From Streptomyces sp. P3 (GTDB lineage: Bacteria; Actinomycetota; Actinomycetes; Streptomycetales; Streptomycetaceae), in the NCBI RefSeq assembly GCF_003032475.1, contig NZ_CP028369.1, positions 8,866,001 to 8,930,000 of the forward strand: DNA of 64,000 nt, given 5' to 3'. Below, piece by piece: positions 1 through 7,438 of the stretch (position 1 is its first letter; every line of letters starts with the position of its first letter). The notes beneath the pieces were generated by a model. That model was not told the origin of the DNA, made no database searches, and saw only the letters and a list, made by a program, of their open reading frames with translations. A program made the translations under genes and the position numbers.

Positions 1-1397
1 CAGCGAAAGAGCTCTCCCCGGTCGAACTGACCGAGTCCGTCCTGCAACGCGCGGCGGAGACCGAAGGCGCCCTCAACGCCTTCGTGACCCGCACACCCGA
101 GGCGGCGCGAGCACGAGCGATCGAGGCGGAGCGAGAGGCGATGGCAGGGCGCTCCCGGGGACCGCTGCACGGCATTCCCTTCGCGCTCAAGGACAACATC
201 GACGCGTCCGGCGTTCCGACCACAGCCAGCTCCTCGGTCTGGGCCGATCGCGTCCCCGTCCACGACAGCGCGGTCATGGACCGTCTCACGGCCGCGGGCG
301 CCATTCTGGTCGGCAAGACCCAGATGCACGAGTTCGCCTACGGGCTCATCACGCCCCAGACGCGCAACCCATGGGCGAGTGACAGGGTCGTCGGCGGCTC
401 GAGCGGAGGGTCGGCGGCCGCCGTCGCCGTCGGATCGGCCGCCTTCGCGCTCGGCACCGACACCGGCGGTTCCATCCGCGTCCCCGCGTCGTTCAACGGG
501 CTCGTGGGTCTCAAGCCCACCTACGGCGTCGTCTCCCGCCACGGAGTTGCCCCCCTGTCGTGGTCCATGGACCACGTGGGCCCCCTCACCCGCAGCGCCC
601 GGGACGCCGCCCTCGTCCTCCAGGTCATCGCCGGCCGAGATCCCCGGGACCCGGCAAGCGTCGTCTCACCTCACCTCCACCGGACCGGTCAGGGCTCCGG
701 AGATCTGCGAGGCATGCGAATCGGCGTCCCGGCCAACTACTTCTTCGAACACGTGGCACCGCAGGTGACGGACGCAGTCCGACGGGCGACGGACCAGTTC
801 GTCGCACTCGGCGCCATCGCGATCACGGTGACCTCCCCACTCACCGCGTACCTGGTGCCCGCACTGTGGGGCCACGTGGCCCCCGAGGCGGCCGCTGCCC
901 ACGAGGATCACCTGCGCCGGCGCCCCGACCTCTTCAGCGACGGCCTGCGGACCCTCCTGGAGGCCGGCCGGATGATCGCCGCCGACGACTACCTCAGAGC
1001 CCAGCGCTGCCGCACCCTCATCCGCCGGGCATGGCGGGAGATGTTCACCACGATCGACGTCCTCGCGACACCCACGGTCGCCACCACGGCACTGCTCCGC
1101 TCCCAATCGGAATTCCGGTGGAGCGACGGATTCACCGAGGACGTAACCGACGGCCTCCTGCGGCTGACATCCCCTGCCAACGTCACAGGACTGCCTGCCC
1201 TGACCCTGCCGATCGGAGAGGACTCATCCGGCCTCCCCATCGGCATGCAGCTCATCGGCGACCGACTGGCCGAACCGGACCTGCTCCGCATGGGCGAGAT
1301 CTACGAAGAGGCTCTCGGCAACGGCACGGACGCGGCCACCCGACGCCGGTCACCCCTGTCGAGCGCGTTCGCCCTGGAGCGGGCGCAGGGAGGGTGA
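1..1397 (+). CDS. Amidase signature family enzyme (5' end outside window)
   Basis: Hydrolyses a carboxamide (C-N) bond; substrate unknown. The frame is open from base 3 and already reads amidase N-terminal sequence (AKELSPVELTESVLQRA), so the true start lies upstream of the window; the GTG at 84 is internal. Ser-cisSer-Lys machinery is visible: Lys in FALKDNID, the GGSSGGSAAAVA block about 70 residues later, then TDTGGSIRVPASF. The C-terminal substrate-side block LPIGMQLIGDRLAEPDLL is intact, and the length from base 3 (about 464 residues) fits a full amidase lacking only a few residues. No aspartyl/glutamyl-tRNA amidotransferase partners (GatC/GatB) are near, so a stand-alone amidase is more likely than GatA. 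Ends 90 bp before the convergent MDMPI gene. Confidence 0.92.
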   Translation, partial: AKELSPVELTESVLQRAAETEGALNAFVTRTPEAARARAIEAEREAMAGRSRGPLHGIPFALKDNIDASGVPTTASSSVWADRVPVHDSAVMDRLTAAGAILVGKTQMHEFAYGLITPQTRNPWASDRVVGGSSGGSAAAVAVGSAAFALGTDTGGSIRVPASFNGLVGLKPTYGVVSRHGVAPLSWSMDHVGPLTRSARDAALVLQVIAGRDPRDPASVVSPHLHRTGQGSGDLRGMRIGVPANYFFEHVAPQVTDAVRRATDQFVALGAIAITVTSPLTAYLVPALWGHVAPEAAAAHEDHLRRRPDLFSDGLRTLLEAGRMIAADDYLRAQRCRTLIRRAWREMFTTIDVLATPTVATTALLRSQSEFRWSDGFTEDVTDGLLRLTSPANVTGLPALTLPIGEDSSGLPIGMQLIGDRLAEPDLLRMGEIYEEALGNGTDAATRRRSPLSSAFALERAQGG

Positions 1398-1487
1398 ACA
1401 GCCCCCGGGCCCGGCAGCACGCCGACGACCACTGACCCTCCTCGGGTCAGCCACCGGCGCCATTCCAAGATCAAAAGAACGCCCTGA

Positions 1488-2294
1488 TCACGGCGCGTCG
1501 AACTGGGTCGGGAAGCGGGGGGCGAGCCAGGGCTTGCGGCCCCAGGCGAGCACGGCCCCGCGTGCCATGGCCTGCCACGGGCCCAGACGCCCCAGCGCGA
1601 TGAGAAGGAAGGCGACCGGCTCGGTGAGGATGGTGCAGTCCGAACGCTCCGGCGGATCAGAAAGCACCTCGACCCTGCCGTCGGCGAACGCGACGCCGAA
1701 TGCCGCGCCACCCCTTACGCGGACGGTGTAACGGGCCGTCAGCGCGGAGGCGGTCGCGACGCGCGGCATCGCCGCCTTCAGGAACGGCAGGCACAACCCG
1801 ACCCGCATCTCGTTGATCATGTGCGCCTGACGCAGCCCGCGGGCGAGGTCGTAACCGTGGCCCAGCATGTGGGTCAGCAAGTACGAGGCGAGAACGTCCT
1901 GGTCCATGGGGCCGAGCGGGGTCGCGAGCTTCCGGCCCGCGGTCCCGTCCGCCACGGCTCGGTCCACCCCGTCCAGGAACACGTCGGCCTGCTCCACGAT
2001 CATCGCGGCCAGCGGTTCTGCCGCGCGCTCGGGGAAGTCGACGAGGCTCTGTGCATTGGCCGCCGCGAGACTCTGCGGCGTGCCGTCTCCGTAGACGCGT
2101 TCCTGGCCGGACGCGAGATCGGCCATCAGGCGGTTGGCCAGTGCCAGGTGGGCGGCCGTCTCGCCGACGGTCCACTCCAACCCCGGTACCGGCACGGTCA
2201 TGTCCGGCGCGTCGTCCAGGAGCGCGGCGATGGCGCCGGCGGTCTCCCGTATCGCCTCACCCTTTGTCCGCGCGGTAGAAGCGGTCGAAGACAC
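1488..2294 (-). CDS. MDMPI-fold (maleylpyruvate isomerase/DinB-like) mycothiol-dependent family protein
   Basis: About 268 residues. The N-terminal half has the DinB-like four-helix pattern of the MDMPI N-terminal domain (VPGLEWTVGETAAHLA, later LLTHMLGHGYDLARGL with histidines spaced as metal ligands); the C-terminal part resembles the SCP2-like tail found in actinobacterial members (GAAFGVAFADGRVEVLSD). Such proteins use a divalent metal and often mycothiol; the substrate here is unknown. The only good upstream start is a GTG at 2294, which lies inside sequence derived from a histidine-kinase tail in another frame (see 2257-2343), so the first ten or so residues look newly acquired by rearrangement. 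Family call is firm; exact start and reaction are not. Confidence 0.82.
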   Translation of the reverse strand: MSSTASTARTKGEAIRETAGAIAALLDDAPDMTVPVPGLEWTVGETAAHLALANRLMADLASGQERVYGDGTPQSLAAANAQSLVDFPERAAEPLAAMIVEQADVFLDGVDRAVADGTAGRKLATPLGPMDQDVLASYLLTHMLGHGYDLARGLRQAHMINEMRVGLCLPFLKAAMPRVATASALTARYTVRVRGGAAFGVAFADGRVEVLSDPPERSDCTILTEPVAFLLIALGRLGPWQAMARGAVLAWGRKPWLAPRFPTQFDAP

Positions 2295-2343
2295 GACCCT
2301 GCGCTTCTTCGGGTATACCGGGGCCCCGGTCCCCGACCCTGAC
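2257..2343 (-). pseudogene. Sensor histidine kinase C-terminal remnant (ATP-binding G box)
   Basis: A short minus-strand frame reads VRVGDRGPGIPEEAQGRVF followed by DRFYRADKG and a TGA. D-x-GPGIP-EE-x(4)-VFDRFYRA is the G1/F-box segment of HisKA-type sensor kinases. Nothing else of a kinase is present on either side, so this is a fragment of about 29 codons, left at a junction between the MDMPI gene and the broken MMPL gene. It overlaps the MDMPI start in a different frame. Confidence 0.7.
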
Positions 2344-2365
2344 CTGTGTAGTCGGACTCGGCATC

Positions 2366-3120
2366 ATGGCTGCGCCAGTTGCGGACCTGCGGCTCGGTCT
2401 CGGTGGCGAAACGGACCCGCAGAGCTCCGCCGGCCGCGCCCAGGCACTCGTCGACGAGGGCTTCGGCCCGGGCTGCAGCGGCACCCTGGTGGTCCTCGCC
2501 CAGGGTGAGAACAAGGCCAGTGTCAGGGCGGCCGCGACCGACATCGCCGCACAGGTGAAGAACCTGCCGGAGATGTCCTCGGCCTCCCCTGCAATACCTG
2601 CCTCTTCCGGCGACGTCGCCGTCATCGACGTCATGCCCGCAGGCGGCCCGGAATCGGAGGGAACCAAGAGCCTCCTGTCCGAGATCCGCGAGATCCGCGG
2701 CGATGTCGAGCAGCGTGCCGACACGACCCTGAACGTCACGGGTGAGACCGCGGTGAACATCGACGTGGCCGACAAGTTGTCCGCCGCCCTTCCGCTGTAC
2801 CGCCTGCTGGTGATGGGCCTGGCCCTGGTGCTGCTCGTCATCGTCTTCCGCTCCATCGCCGTCCCGCTCAAGGCCGCGCTGGACTTCATGCTCTCCGTGG
2901 GCTCTTCCCTCGGAGCAGTGGTCGCGGTCCTCCAGTGGGGATGGCCGCCCTCGGCCACAAGGCGTGGTGGTTGCCCCGGGCTCTGCAGCGTTTGGTGCCC
3001 GAGGTGGACGTCGAAGGCGAACGCCTCACCCAGCTGCACACCGCGCCTCACCGGCCCGAGCCGCAGCTTCCTCCGCAGCCCGCGGCGGTGGAAGCCGGCC
3101 GCCCCTTCGCCATGGAGTGA
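2366..3120 (+). pseudogene. MMPL-family RND transporter, internally deleted and truncated
   Basis: Frame one (from 2366) reads a central MMPL segment: ADLRLGLGGETDPQSSAGRA, the periplasmic part ending in NVTGETAVNIDVADKLSAAL, then transmembrane sequence LLVMGLALVLLVIVFRSIA and SVGSSLGAVVAVLQWG. At about 2935 the match jumps to the family's C-terminal tail in another frame (MAALGHKAWWLPRALQRLVP, VDVEGERL), so the second membrane half (roughly 150-200 residues) is missing. The N-terminal membrane helix is missing too. MMPL proteins export lipids or drugs across the membrane; this copy cannot. A second, unrelated-position MMPL tail lies at 18993-19187. Confidence 0.85.
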
Positions 3121-3139
3121 CGGAGCCTGCCGTACAGGC

Positions 3140-3186
3140 ACGTTCCCTCCCGTTCGGCCTCGCTCGCGGTGAACGGGAGGGAACGT
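3140..3186. terminator. Perfect 16-bp hairpin, bidirectional terminator
   Basis: ACGTTCCCTCCCGTTC at 3140-3155 pairs exactly with GAACGGGAGGGAACGT at 3171-3186 around a 15-nt loop. It sits between the 3' end of the plus-strand MMPL remnant and the 3' end of the minus-strand cupin gene, the expected place for a shared terminator. Confidence 0.75.
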
Positions 3187-3245
3187 ATATGGGCTCGACC
3201 CGTCCCCTTCACGGACCCGCTCTCGGCAAGCCGGGCTCGTACGGC

Positions 3246-3677
3246 TCACAGCATCTCGAAGTCCTCGTACTCGAAGCCCGGAGCGACGATGCAGGACACC
3301 AGGACCGACTCGTCACCGGCTGGTCGGGCGGTCTGCCAGACGCCGGCAGGCACAAGGAGCTGCGGCTGCTGCCCGTGCTCGATGTCCGGCCCCATCGAAG
3401 CGACGGCCGCCTCCTGCGGAGCGGCTCCGTCTCCGCCGAGCCGCAGTGTCAGCGGGCCGCCCCGGTGCCACAGCCACAGTTCGTCCGAACGCACCCGGTG
3501 CCAACGGGACACCTCGCCGGGATGGAGGAGGAAGTAGATGCCCGTCGCGAAGGGGCGAGGCCCCGCGTACCCGTCCGGAACCGCGCTCGGCCCGGTCCGC
3601 CACGTCTGCCGAAACCACCCGCCTTCGACGTGCGGCTCCAGCCCCAGATGACCGACCAGCTCGGAGATCTCATTCAT
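3246..3677 (-). CDS. Cupin domain protein, DUF985 (cupin_5) type
   Basis: About 143 residues. Opens MNEISELVGHLGLEPHVEGG, then FATGIYFLLHPGEVSRWHRV with SDELWLWHRGGPL: the HxE/W-rich pattern of the DUF985 cupin family (small beta-barrel proteins, function mostly unknown, some annotated as sugar-nucleotide-epimerase-like). I chose the internal ATG at 3677 because the family starts there; an upstream in-frame ATG at 3698 adds seven residues. Single gene, convergent with the MMPL remnant and not obviously in an operon. Confidence 0.85.
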   Translation of the reverse strand: MNEISELVGHLGLEPHVEGGWFRQTWRTGPSAVPDGYAGPRPFATGIYFLLHPGEVSRWHRVRSDELWLWHRGGPLTLRLGGDGAAPQEAAVASMGPDIEHGQQPQLLVPAGVWQTARPAGDESVLVSCIVAPGFEYEDFEML

Positions 3678-3793
3678 GTGCAGCCATTTTGCTCTCAAAG
3701 ATCCGTGTCCGCGCCGTCATCCCCCTGATCCACCGACGGCGGCCGGCGCTACACCTGTCGTGCGCGCCTGCCACATTGCGGCCTTGCGGCCTT

Positions 3794-4162
3794 TCAGTCC
3801 CGCGGTGCCACGCGGACACGGTTCCCGTCAGGATCAGCTGCGAGGAAGGTCAGCCCGAACCCCTCATCATGAGGTTCGTGAAGGATCGTGACCCCCCTGG
3901 ACTTCCACTGCTTGAAGATCGCGTTGAGCTCGTCGGGTCCACCGTCGATGGCCAGGCACACCTCACCGGTACGCGGGACCTCCGGTGACAGGTCCTCGAA
4001 CCGGCCGGACCACAGAGCGAGGTCAGCGCCTGGCCCGAGGTCGAAGGTGATGTATCCCGGAGTCTCGAACGACGGCCTCATGCCGAGGAGGTCGCCGTAG
4101 AAACGAGCTGCGGCGGGAGCGTCGTTCACGTAGACGATGGACATGACGGATGTGGTGGCCAT
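3794..4162 (-). CDS. VOC (glyoxalase/bleomycin-resistance fold) family protein
   Basis: 122 residues with the betaalphabetabetabeta pattern of the VOC superfamily: MSIVYVNDAPAAARFYGDLL at the start, GYITFDLGPGADLALW, and the C-terminal FLAADPDGNRVRVAPRD (the usual F-x-DPDGN motif). Such proteins bind a metal and act as lyases, dioxygenases or drug-binding proteins; the ligand cannot be told. Transcribed divergently from the WYL regulator at 4255 across about 90 bp, so that regulator is the best candidate to control it. Confidence 0.85.
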   Translation of the reverse strand: MATTSVMSIVYVNDAPAAARFYGDLLGMRPSFETPGYITFDLGPGADLALWSGRFEDLSPEVPRTGEVCLAIDGGPDELNAIFKQWKSRGVTILHEPHDEGFGLTFLAADPDGNRVRVAPRD

Positions 4163-4254
4163 AGCTGTTCCTTCTCACAGGTCGTAGGTACGCATCCGCC
4201 AGCCTGACCGGGATATGCGCCGCATCGTGTCGCAATTCCTGAAAACCTTGGTAG

Positions 4255-5220
4255 GTGACCCCAGACCGCTTCTTCTCCCTGATGCTGCTCCTCGCAGCGA
4301 GGGATGCCGTGACCACACAGGAACTTGCCTCAGCGCTCGGGGTGTCCCTTCGAACCATCACCCGGGACCTGAACTGGCTCCGCGACGCCGGCCTGCCGGT
4401 GACCGCGCAACGGGGCCGCCTCGGAGGCGTGACGATGCTGCCCGGGTCCGGGCTCGACCTCACGCGACTCACACCGGGCGAGCGTGATCTTCTGTCGCTC
4501 ACCGGGCTGGACGAGAGGCAACGTGCGGAGCTCGACGCATCGGTCGAAAGCCGGCGCGCGCTCTCCAAGATCGCCGCTACCCGGTCACGTCGAGTCCATG
4601 AGGTCCTGCCGCTCACCGACGTAGTGCACGTGGACAGCCGTCCCTGGCGTCCGGCACGAGCTTCCGACACGACTCCGGCTTCGCTGATCGGCGCAGTGCG
4701 GCGAGGCCGCCGACTGCGGATCGAGTACGACAGCCCACGCCAATCATGCCCGCGCGACCTGGTCGTGGATCCCTACGGGCTGTTCGCCAAGGCCGGCATC
4801 TGGTACCTCGTCGCCGACTGCGCCCGAGTGCCACGGCTGTACCGACTCGAACGGATCACGGCGTGGGAAGAAGTCGACCAGCCACGGCGGATCCCCGAGA
4901 GCCAGCCCCTGGCCACCGTCGCTGCAGCACTCGTCGATCAGTGGGAACACGACCACGCGATCGAGGTCAGCGCCACCATCGACCAGGTCCAGATCGAGCG
5001 CGCGCAACGCATCTTCGGCCGACGACTCGTCCGGGACGACGATGAAGAAGTTGCCGCCGGTCACAAGGTGACGATCCGCTTCCCGCATCTGGAGGACCTG
5101 CGCGCACTACTGCCGTTCGGCAGCGCCGTCACCGTGCACGGCCCCTCCGAAGCCAGGGCTCACCTCAGCGACCTCGCCGCCGACCTCGCCCACCACTATG
5201 CGGTGTCACCAACGTTCTGA
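4255..5220 (+). CDS. YafY-type HTH/WYL-domain transcriptional regulator
   Basis: 321 residues. N-terminal winged helix-turn-helix (residues 1-60: VTTQELASALGVSLRTITRD, LNWLRDAGLPVTAQRGRLGG) followed by a WYL domain (SLIGAVRRGRRLRIEYDSP, DPYGLFAKAGIWYLVADCA, YRLERITAWEEV) and a WCX-like C-terminal extension. Starts with GTG at 4255. The domain order is typical of actinobacterial DeoR/YafY-like regulators that sense small ligands through the WYL pocket. The divergent VOC gene at 4162 is the likely target. Confidence 0.9.
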   Translation: MTPDRFFSLMLLLAARDAVTTQELASALGVSLRTITRDLNWLRDAGLPVTAQRGRLGGVTMLPGSGLDLTRLTPGERDLLSLTGLDERQRAELDASVESRRALSKIAATRSRRVHEVLPLTDVVHVDSRPWRPARASDTTPASLIGAVRRGRRLRIEYDSPRQSCPRDLVVDPYGLFAKAGIWYLVADCARVPRLYRLERITAWEEVDQPRRIPESQPLATVAAALVDQWEHDHAIEVSATIDQVQIERAQRIFGRRLVRDDDEEVAAGHKVTIRFPHLEDLRALLPFGSAVTVHGPSEARAHLSDLAADLAHHYAVSPTF

Positions 5221-5230
5221 CGCACAACGG

Positions 5231-5818
5231 CTAAGCAGTGATTGACGCGGCTGCCCTGGCAGCCTGCTCGATCTTCGCGCAATAAGCTGCGCGGGCCTCC
5301 TCGTCGATCTGCCGCTCGTGTTCGGCGCGCAACCCGGTCCGGCCGTCGAGGCCCTCGCGCAGGATGTCGGCATGCCCCGCATGCCGGACGGAGTCGCTGA
5401 GCACATGGACCATGACGGCGAACAGGTTCGTGTTGAGATAAGGCTCTGGCCACCACGGCACGTGGCCGGGGGCGTCGAGGGGAAGCTCGTTGATCGTCGC
5501 GTCCGAGTGTTCCCACGTACGCCGGTAGAACCCGATGATCTGATCGCGGGTCTCGTGCTCGGTCGCCCACATGTCGCTGCCGTCGGAGTGGTCCTGCCAC
5601 CGGGGCAGCGATTCCGGGGAAGGGCGGTCGAAGACTTCGCCGAAGTATCTGGCCTCGACGTTGGCCACGTGCTTGACCAGGCCGAGGAGATTGGTCCCGG
5701 TCACTGTCAGAGGTCGGCGGGCGTCGTATTCCGACAAGCCGTCAAGTTTCCAGAGCAGCGCCTTGCGATCCCGCCGCAGTCTCCCGTGGAGGTCGTTCTT
5801 CGCGAATTCATCGATCAT
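5231..5818 (-). CDS. DinB-superfamily protein, DUF664 type
   Basis: About 195 residues from the ATG at 5818 (MIDEFAKNDLHGRLRRDR); a start at 5836 would only add MAGSCC. Key features: GTNLLGLVKHVANVEARYF with the first metal-type histidine, a Trp-rich middle, and LSDSVRHAGHADILREGLDG carrying the HAGH histidine pair. DUF664 proteins are four-helix-bundle, metal-binding DinB relatives; some are mycothiol- or bacillithiol-dependent transferases. The stop lies 10 bp from the end of the convergent WYL regulator. Confidence 0.88.
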   Translation of the reverse strand: MIDEFAKNDLHGRLRRDRKALLWKLDGLSEYDARRPLTVTGTNLLGLVKHVANVEARYFGEVFDRPSPESLPRWQDHSDGSDMWATEHETRDQIIGFYRRTWEHSDATINELPLDAPGHVPWWPEPYLNTNLFAVMVHVLSDSVRHAGHADILREGLDGRTGLRAEHERQIDEEARAAYCAKIEQAARAAASITA

Positions 5819-5882
5819 GCAGCATGAGCCTGCCACGGGCTGCCCGCGGTCTCAAGATCCCACCTGCGGTCCACAACGACCG

Positions 5883-6035
5883 TCAGAGCCGAGACATGGC
5901 CGAGACCGCCTCCTGGACGGCGTACTCGGCGGGGCGAAGTCCCGGTGGCGGCGGGTGAGCACGCCGACGACCTTCAGCGCGAGCGGGCGCAACAGGTCGT
6001 CGGCCCTTTGGAAGTGAGCCGCATCCGGCTTGCCG
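5883..6035 (-). pseudogene. ECF sigma factor N-terminal remnant
   Basis: Minus-strand reading gives RADDLLRPLALKVVGVLTRR then HRDFA; after a one-base shift it continues AEYAVQEAVSAMSRL and a stop. This matches the sigma-70 region 2 start of the SigJ/ECF42-like group (usual form LLR-LAP-VVGVL-RR-GDF-AAEDAVQEA). Roughly 45 codons remain and the rest of the sigma factor is absent. It fills most of the 247-bp gap between the DUF664 and DUF4262 genes. Confidence 0.55.
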
Positions 6036-6065
6036 GCTTGTTGTCGTACGTGGCGACTTCGCGCT

Positions 6066-6614
6066 TCAGAGTTCGACCGTCCAGATGTCGGCAGGGTGCT
6101 CACTCGGCGGCAGCCACAACTGGGGCTGTGACTCACGATGTCTCTCCTCCACCTGCTCTTCCCAGTGGAAGCGGCCGTCCACATCGGGCCACGCGACTTG
6201 CAGCACAGGGAAAGGCGGTCGTCGGTAGAACCTGATGGCCCGTCCGAAGAATGTCCGGTACCAGCGGAGATCGATCTGCCTGAGCCCAACTTGATGACCC
6301 TCGACAACATCCGGATGGCTCTGGCCGTCCGCCAGTTCCGCGCCCCTGGCGGACTTCGCTCCGAGCCTGTTGAGCATGCGGTGCATGGCGTGAACATCAA
6401 GTCCGAACATGGCCAGGTCAGGTCCGCCGTGGGTGTGCGCGAGGCCGATCGTGTAGGCGAATCCAGGGCCGATCTCATCTTCGGGAACCATCATGACGTG
6501 CCATCCGTGCTGCTTCACATTCTCGATCAGCTTCAGATCCGCACGGTCCGCCTCGTCCTGGTCACCGTAGTCATGGCAGAGGACGCAGCGGCACTGGAAC
6601 GGGTCATCAGTCAT
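6066..6614 (-). CDS. DUF4262 domain-containing protein
   Basis: 182 residues. Recognised by the N-terminal Cys-rich start (CRCVLCHDYG), the block LIENVKQHGWHVMMVPEDE, then PGFAYTIGLAHTHGGPDLAM, which is the defining F-x-YT-GL--T-x-HPE-like core of DUF4262. The function of the family is unknown; it is often found in toxin-immunity-like or mobile contexts. Starts with ATG at 6614. Nothing in the flanks points to a partner. Confidence 0.85.
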   Translation of the reverse strand: MTDDPFQCRCVLCHDYGDQDEADRADLKLIENVKQHGWHVMMVPEDEIGPGFAYTIGLAHTHGGPDLAMFGLDVHAMHRMLNRLGAKSARGAELADGQSHPDVVEGHQVGLRQIDLRWYRTFFGRAIRFYRRPPFPVLQVAWPDVDGRFHWEEQVEERHRESQPQLWLPPSEHPADIWTVEL

Positions 6615-6736
6615 GTCCGGAGGCTACGAGGTGAGTGGCGGCCGGGGGTCGTGACCACCCTTTCACCCGAACGACATTGTTGGCGGAGACGGGCCCGGGA
6701 GGCGAGCCCCCCGAAGCCATGTCTCCGCAGGGCCCT

Positions 6737-6937
6737 CTACTGGTAGCAGCCGCCCGTGCACAGCACGGTGACCGTGCCGCTGTCGTGGACCGCGGGGGAG
6801 GGGGCGTGGTGAGTGGTGGTTGTGGGGGTCTTGCTGGTCTCCCAGGGCATCGGGACGGCCATGGCCTGGGGGGTGAGGGCGGTGAAGGCCGCGGGGCTCA
6901 TGAACACGGCGGCTATCGCGCGGTTGCGCAGACGCAT
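6737..6937 (-). CDS. Small secreted peptide (66 aa), function unknown
   Basis: ATG at 6937 is preceded by a clean Shine-Dalgarno (GAGGAG, 7-8 nt upstream). The protein starts MRLRNRAIAAVFMSPAAFTA, a basic n-region and hydrophobic core with an AMA-type signal-peptidase site after LTPQAMA. The mature peptide is about 40 residues, Thr/His/Pro-rich in the middle and ends VTVLCTGGCYQ with two closely spaced cysteines that could form one disulfide. I do not recognise a family. Too short for strong coding statistics, but the RBS plus signal peptide argue it is real. Confidence 0.55.
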   Translation of the reverse strand: MRLRNRAIAAVFMSPAAFTALTPQAMAVPMPWETSKTPTTTTHHAPSPAVHDSGTVTVLCTGGCYQ

Positions 6938-7438
6938 CTGGACTCCTCGAACGATGGCGGGCCATTGAGGCTCGGCGGCCGACGCACTCCCCGGGCGGGC
7001 CGCCGCGTGTGACCGAGTCTCGCTGTGGCCGAGTCTCGCTGTGCACGCAGCCCGCAAGCCAGGTTCGTTGAGGGTGCACGGCGTTCTTTTGCAGGATCAG
7101 CACGAATGACGGACGACGCTCCGGACACGGCCCGGCAAGGCAAGGCAACGTGCATCGGGCCGGAGCGGCTTTCAGGCGGTCTCGTGAAACCGGGCCGGCA
7201 CGCTCCGCCCAAGGGGCCTCAGGCTTCGTCGCGGTCGACGGGGCGGCGACTCCTCAGCCGGTGACGGTCATGCCTGAGCTTCCATGACACGCTGCCTGCC
7301 GCCTGGCACGCGGCAGCCGGGAAGTGGTTGACGTGATTCCGCACAAACCCCCTTACGTGAGCGATCTTTCGAATGACACGATCGAGGCGGCGTACGCGCC
7401 TTCTCCCTATTTCCGATCGAAAGTGTGACCGTCAGCAG
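6938..7438. other. Intergenic region, no gene seen
   Basis: About 500 bp between the divergently arranged small peptide gene and the PA14/FN3 gene. It must hold both promoters. I see no convincing open frame, hairpin or repeat in it. Confidence 0.5.
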
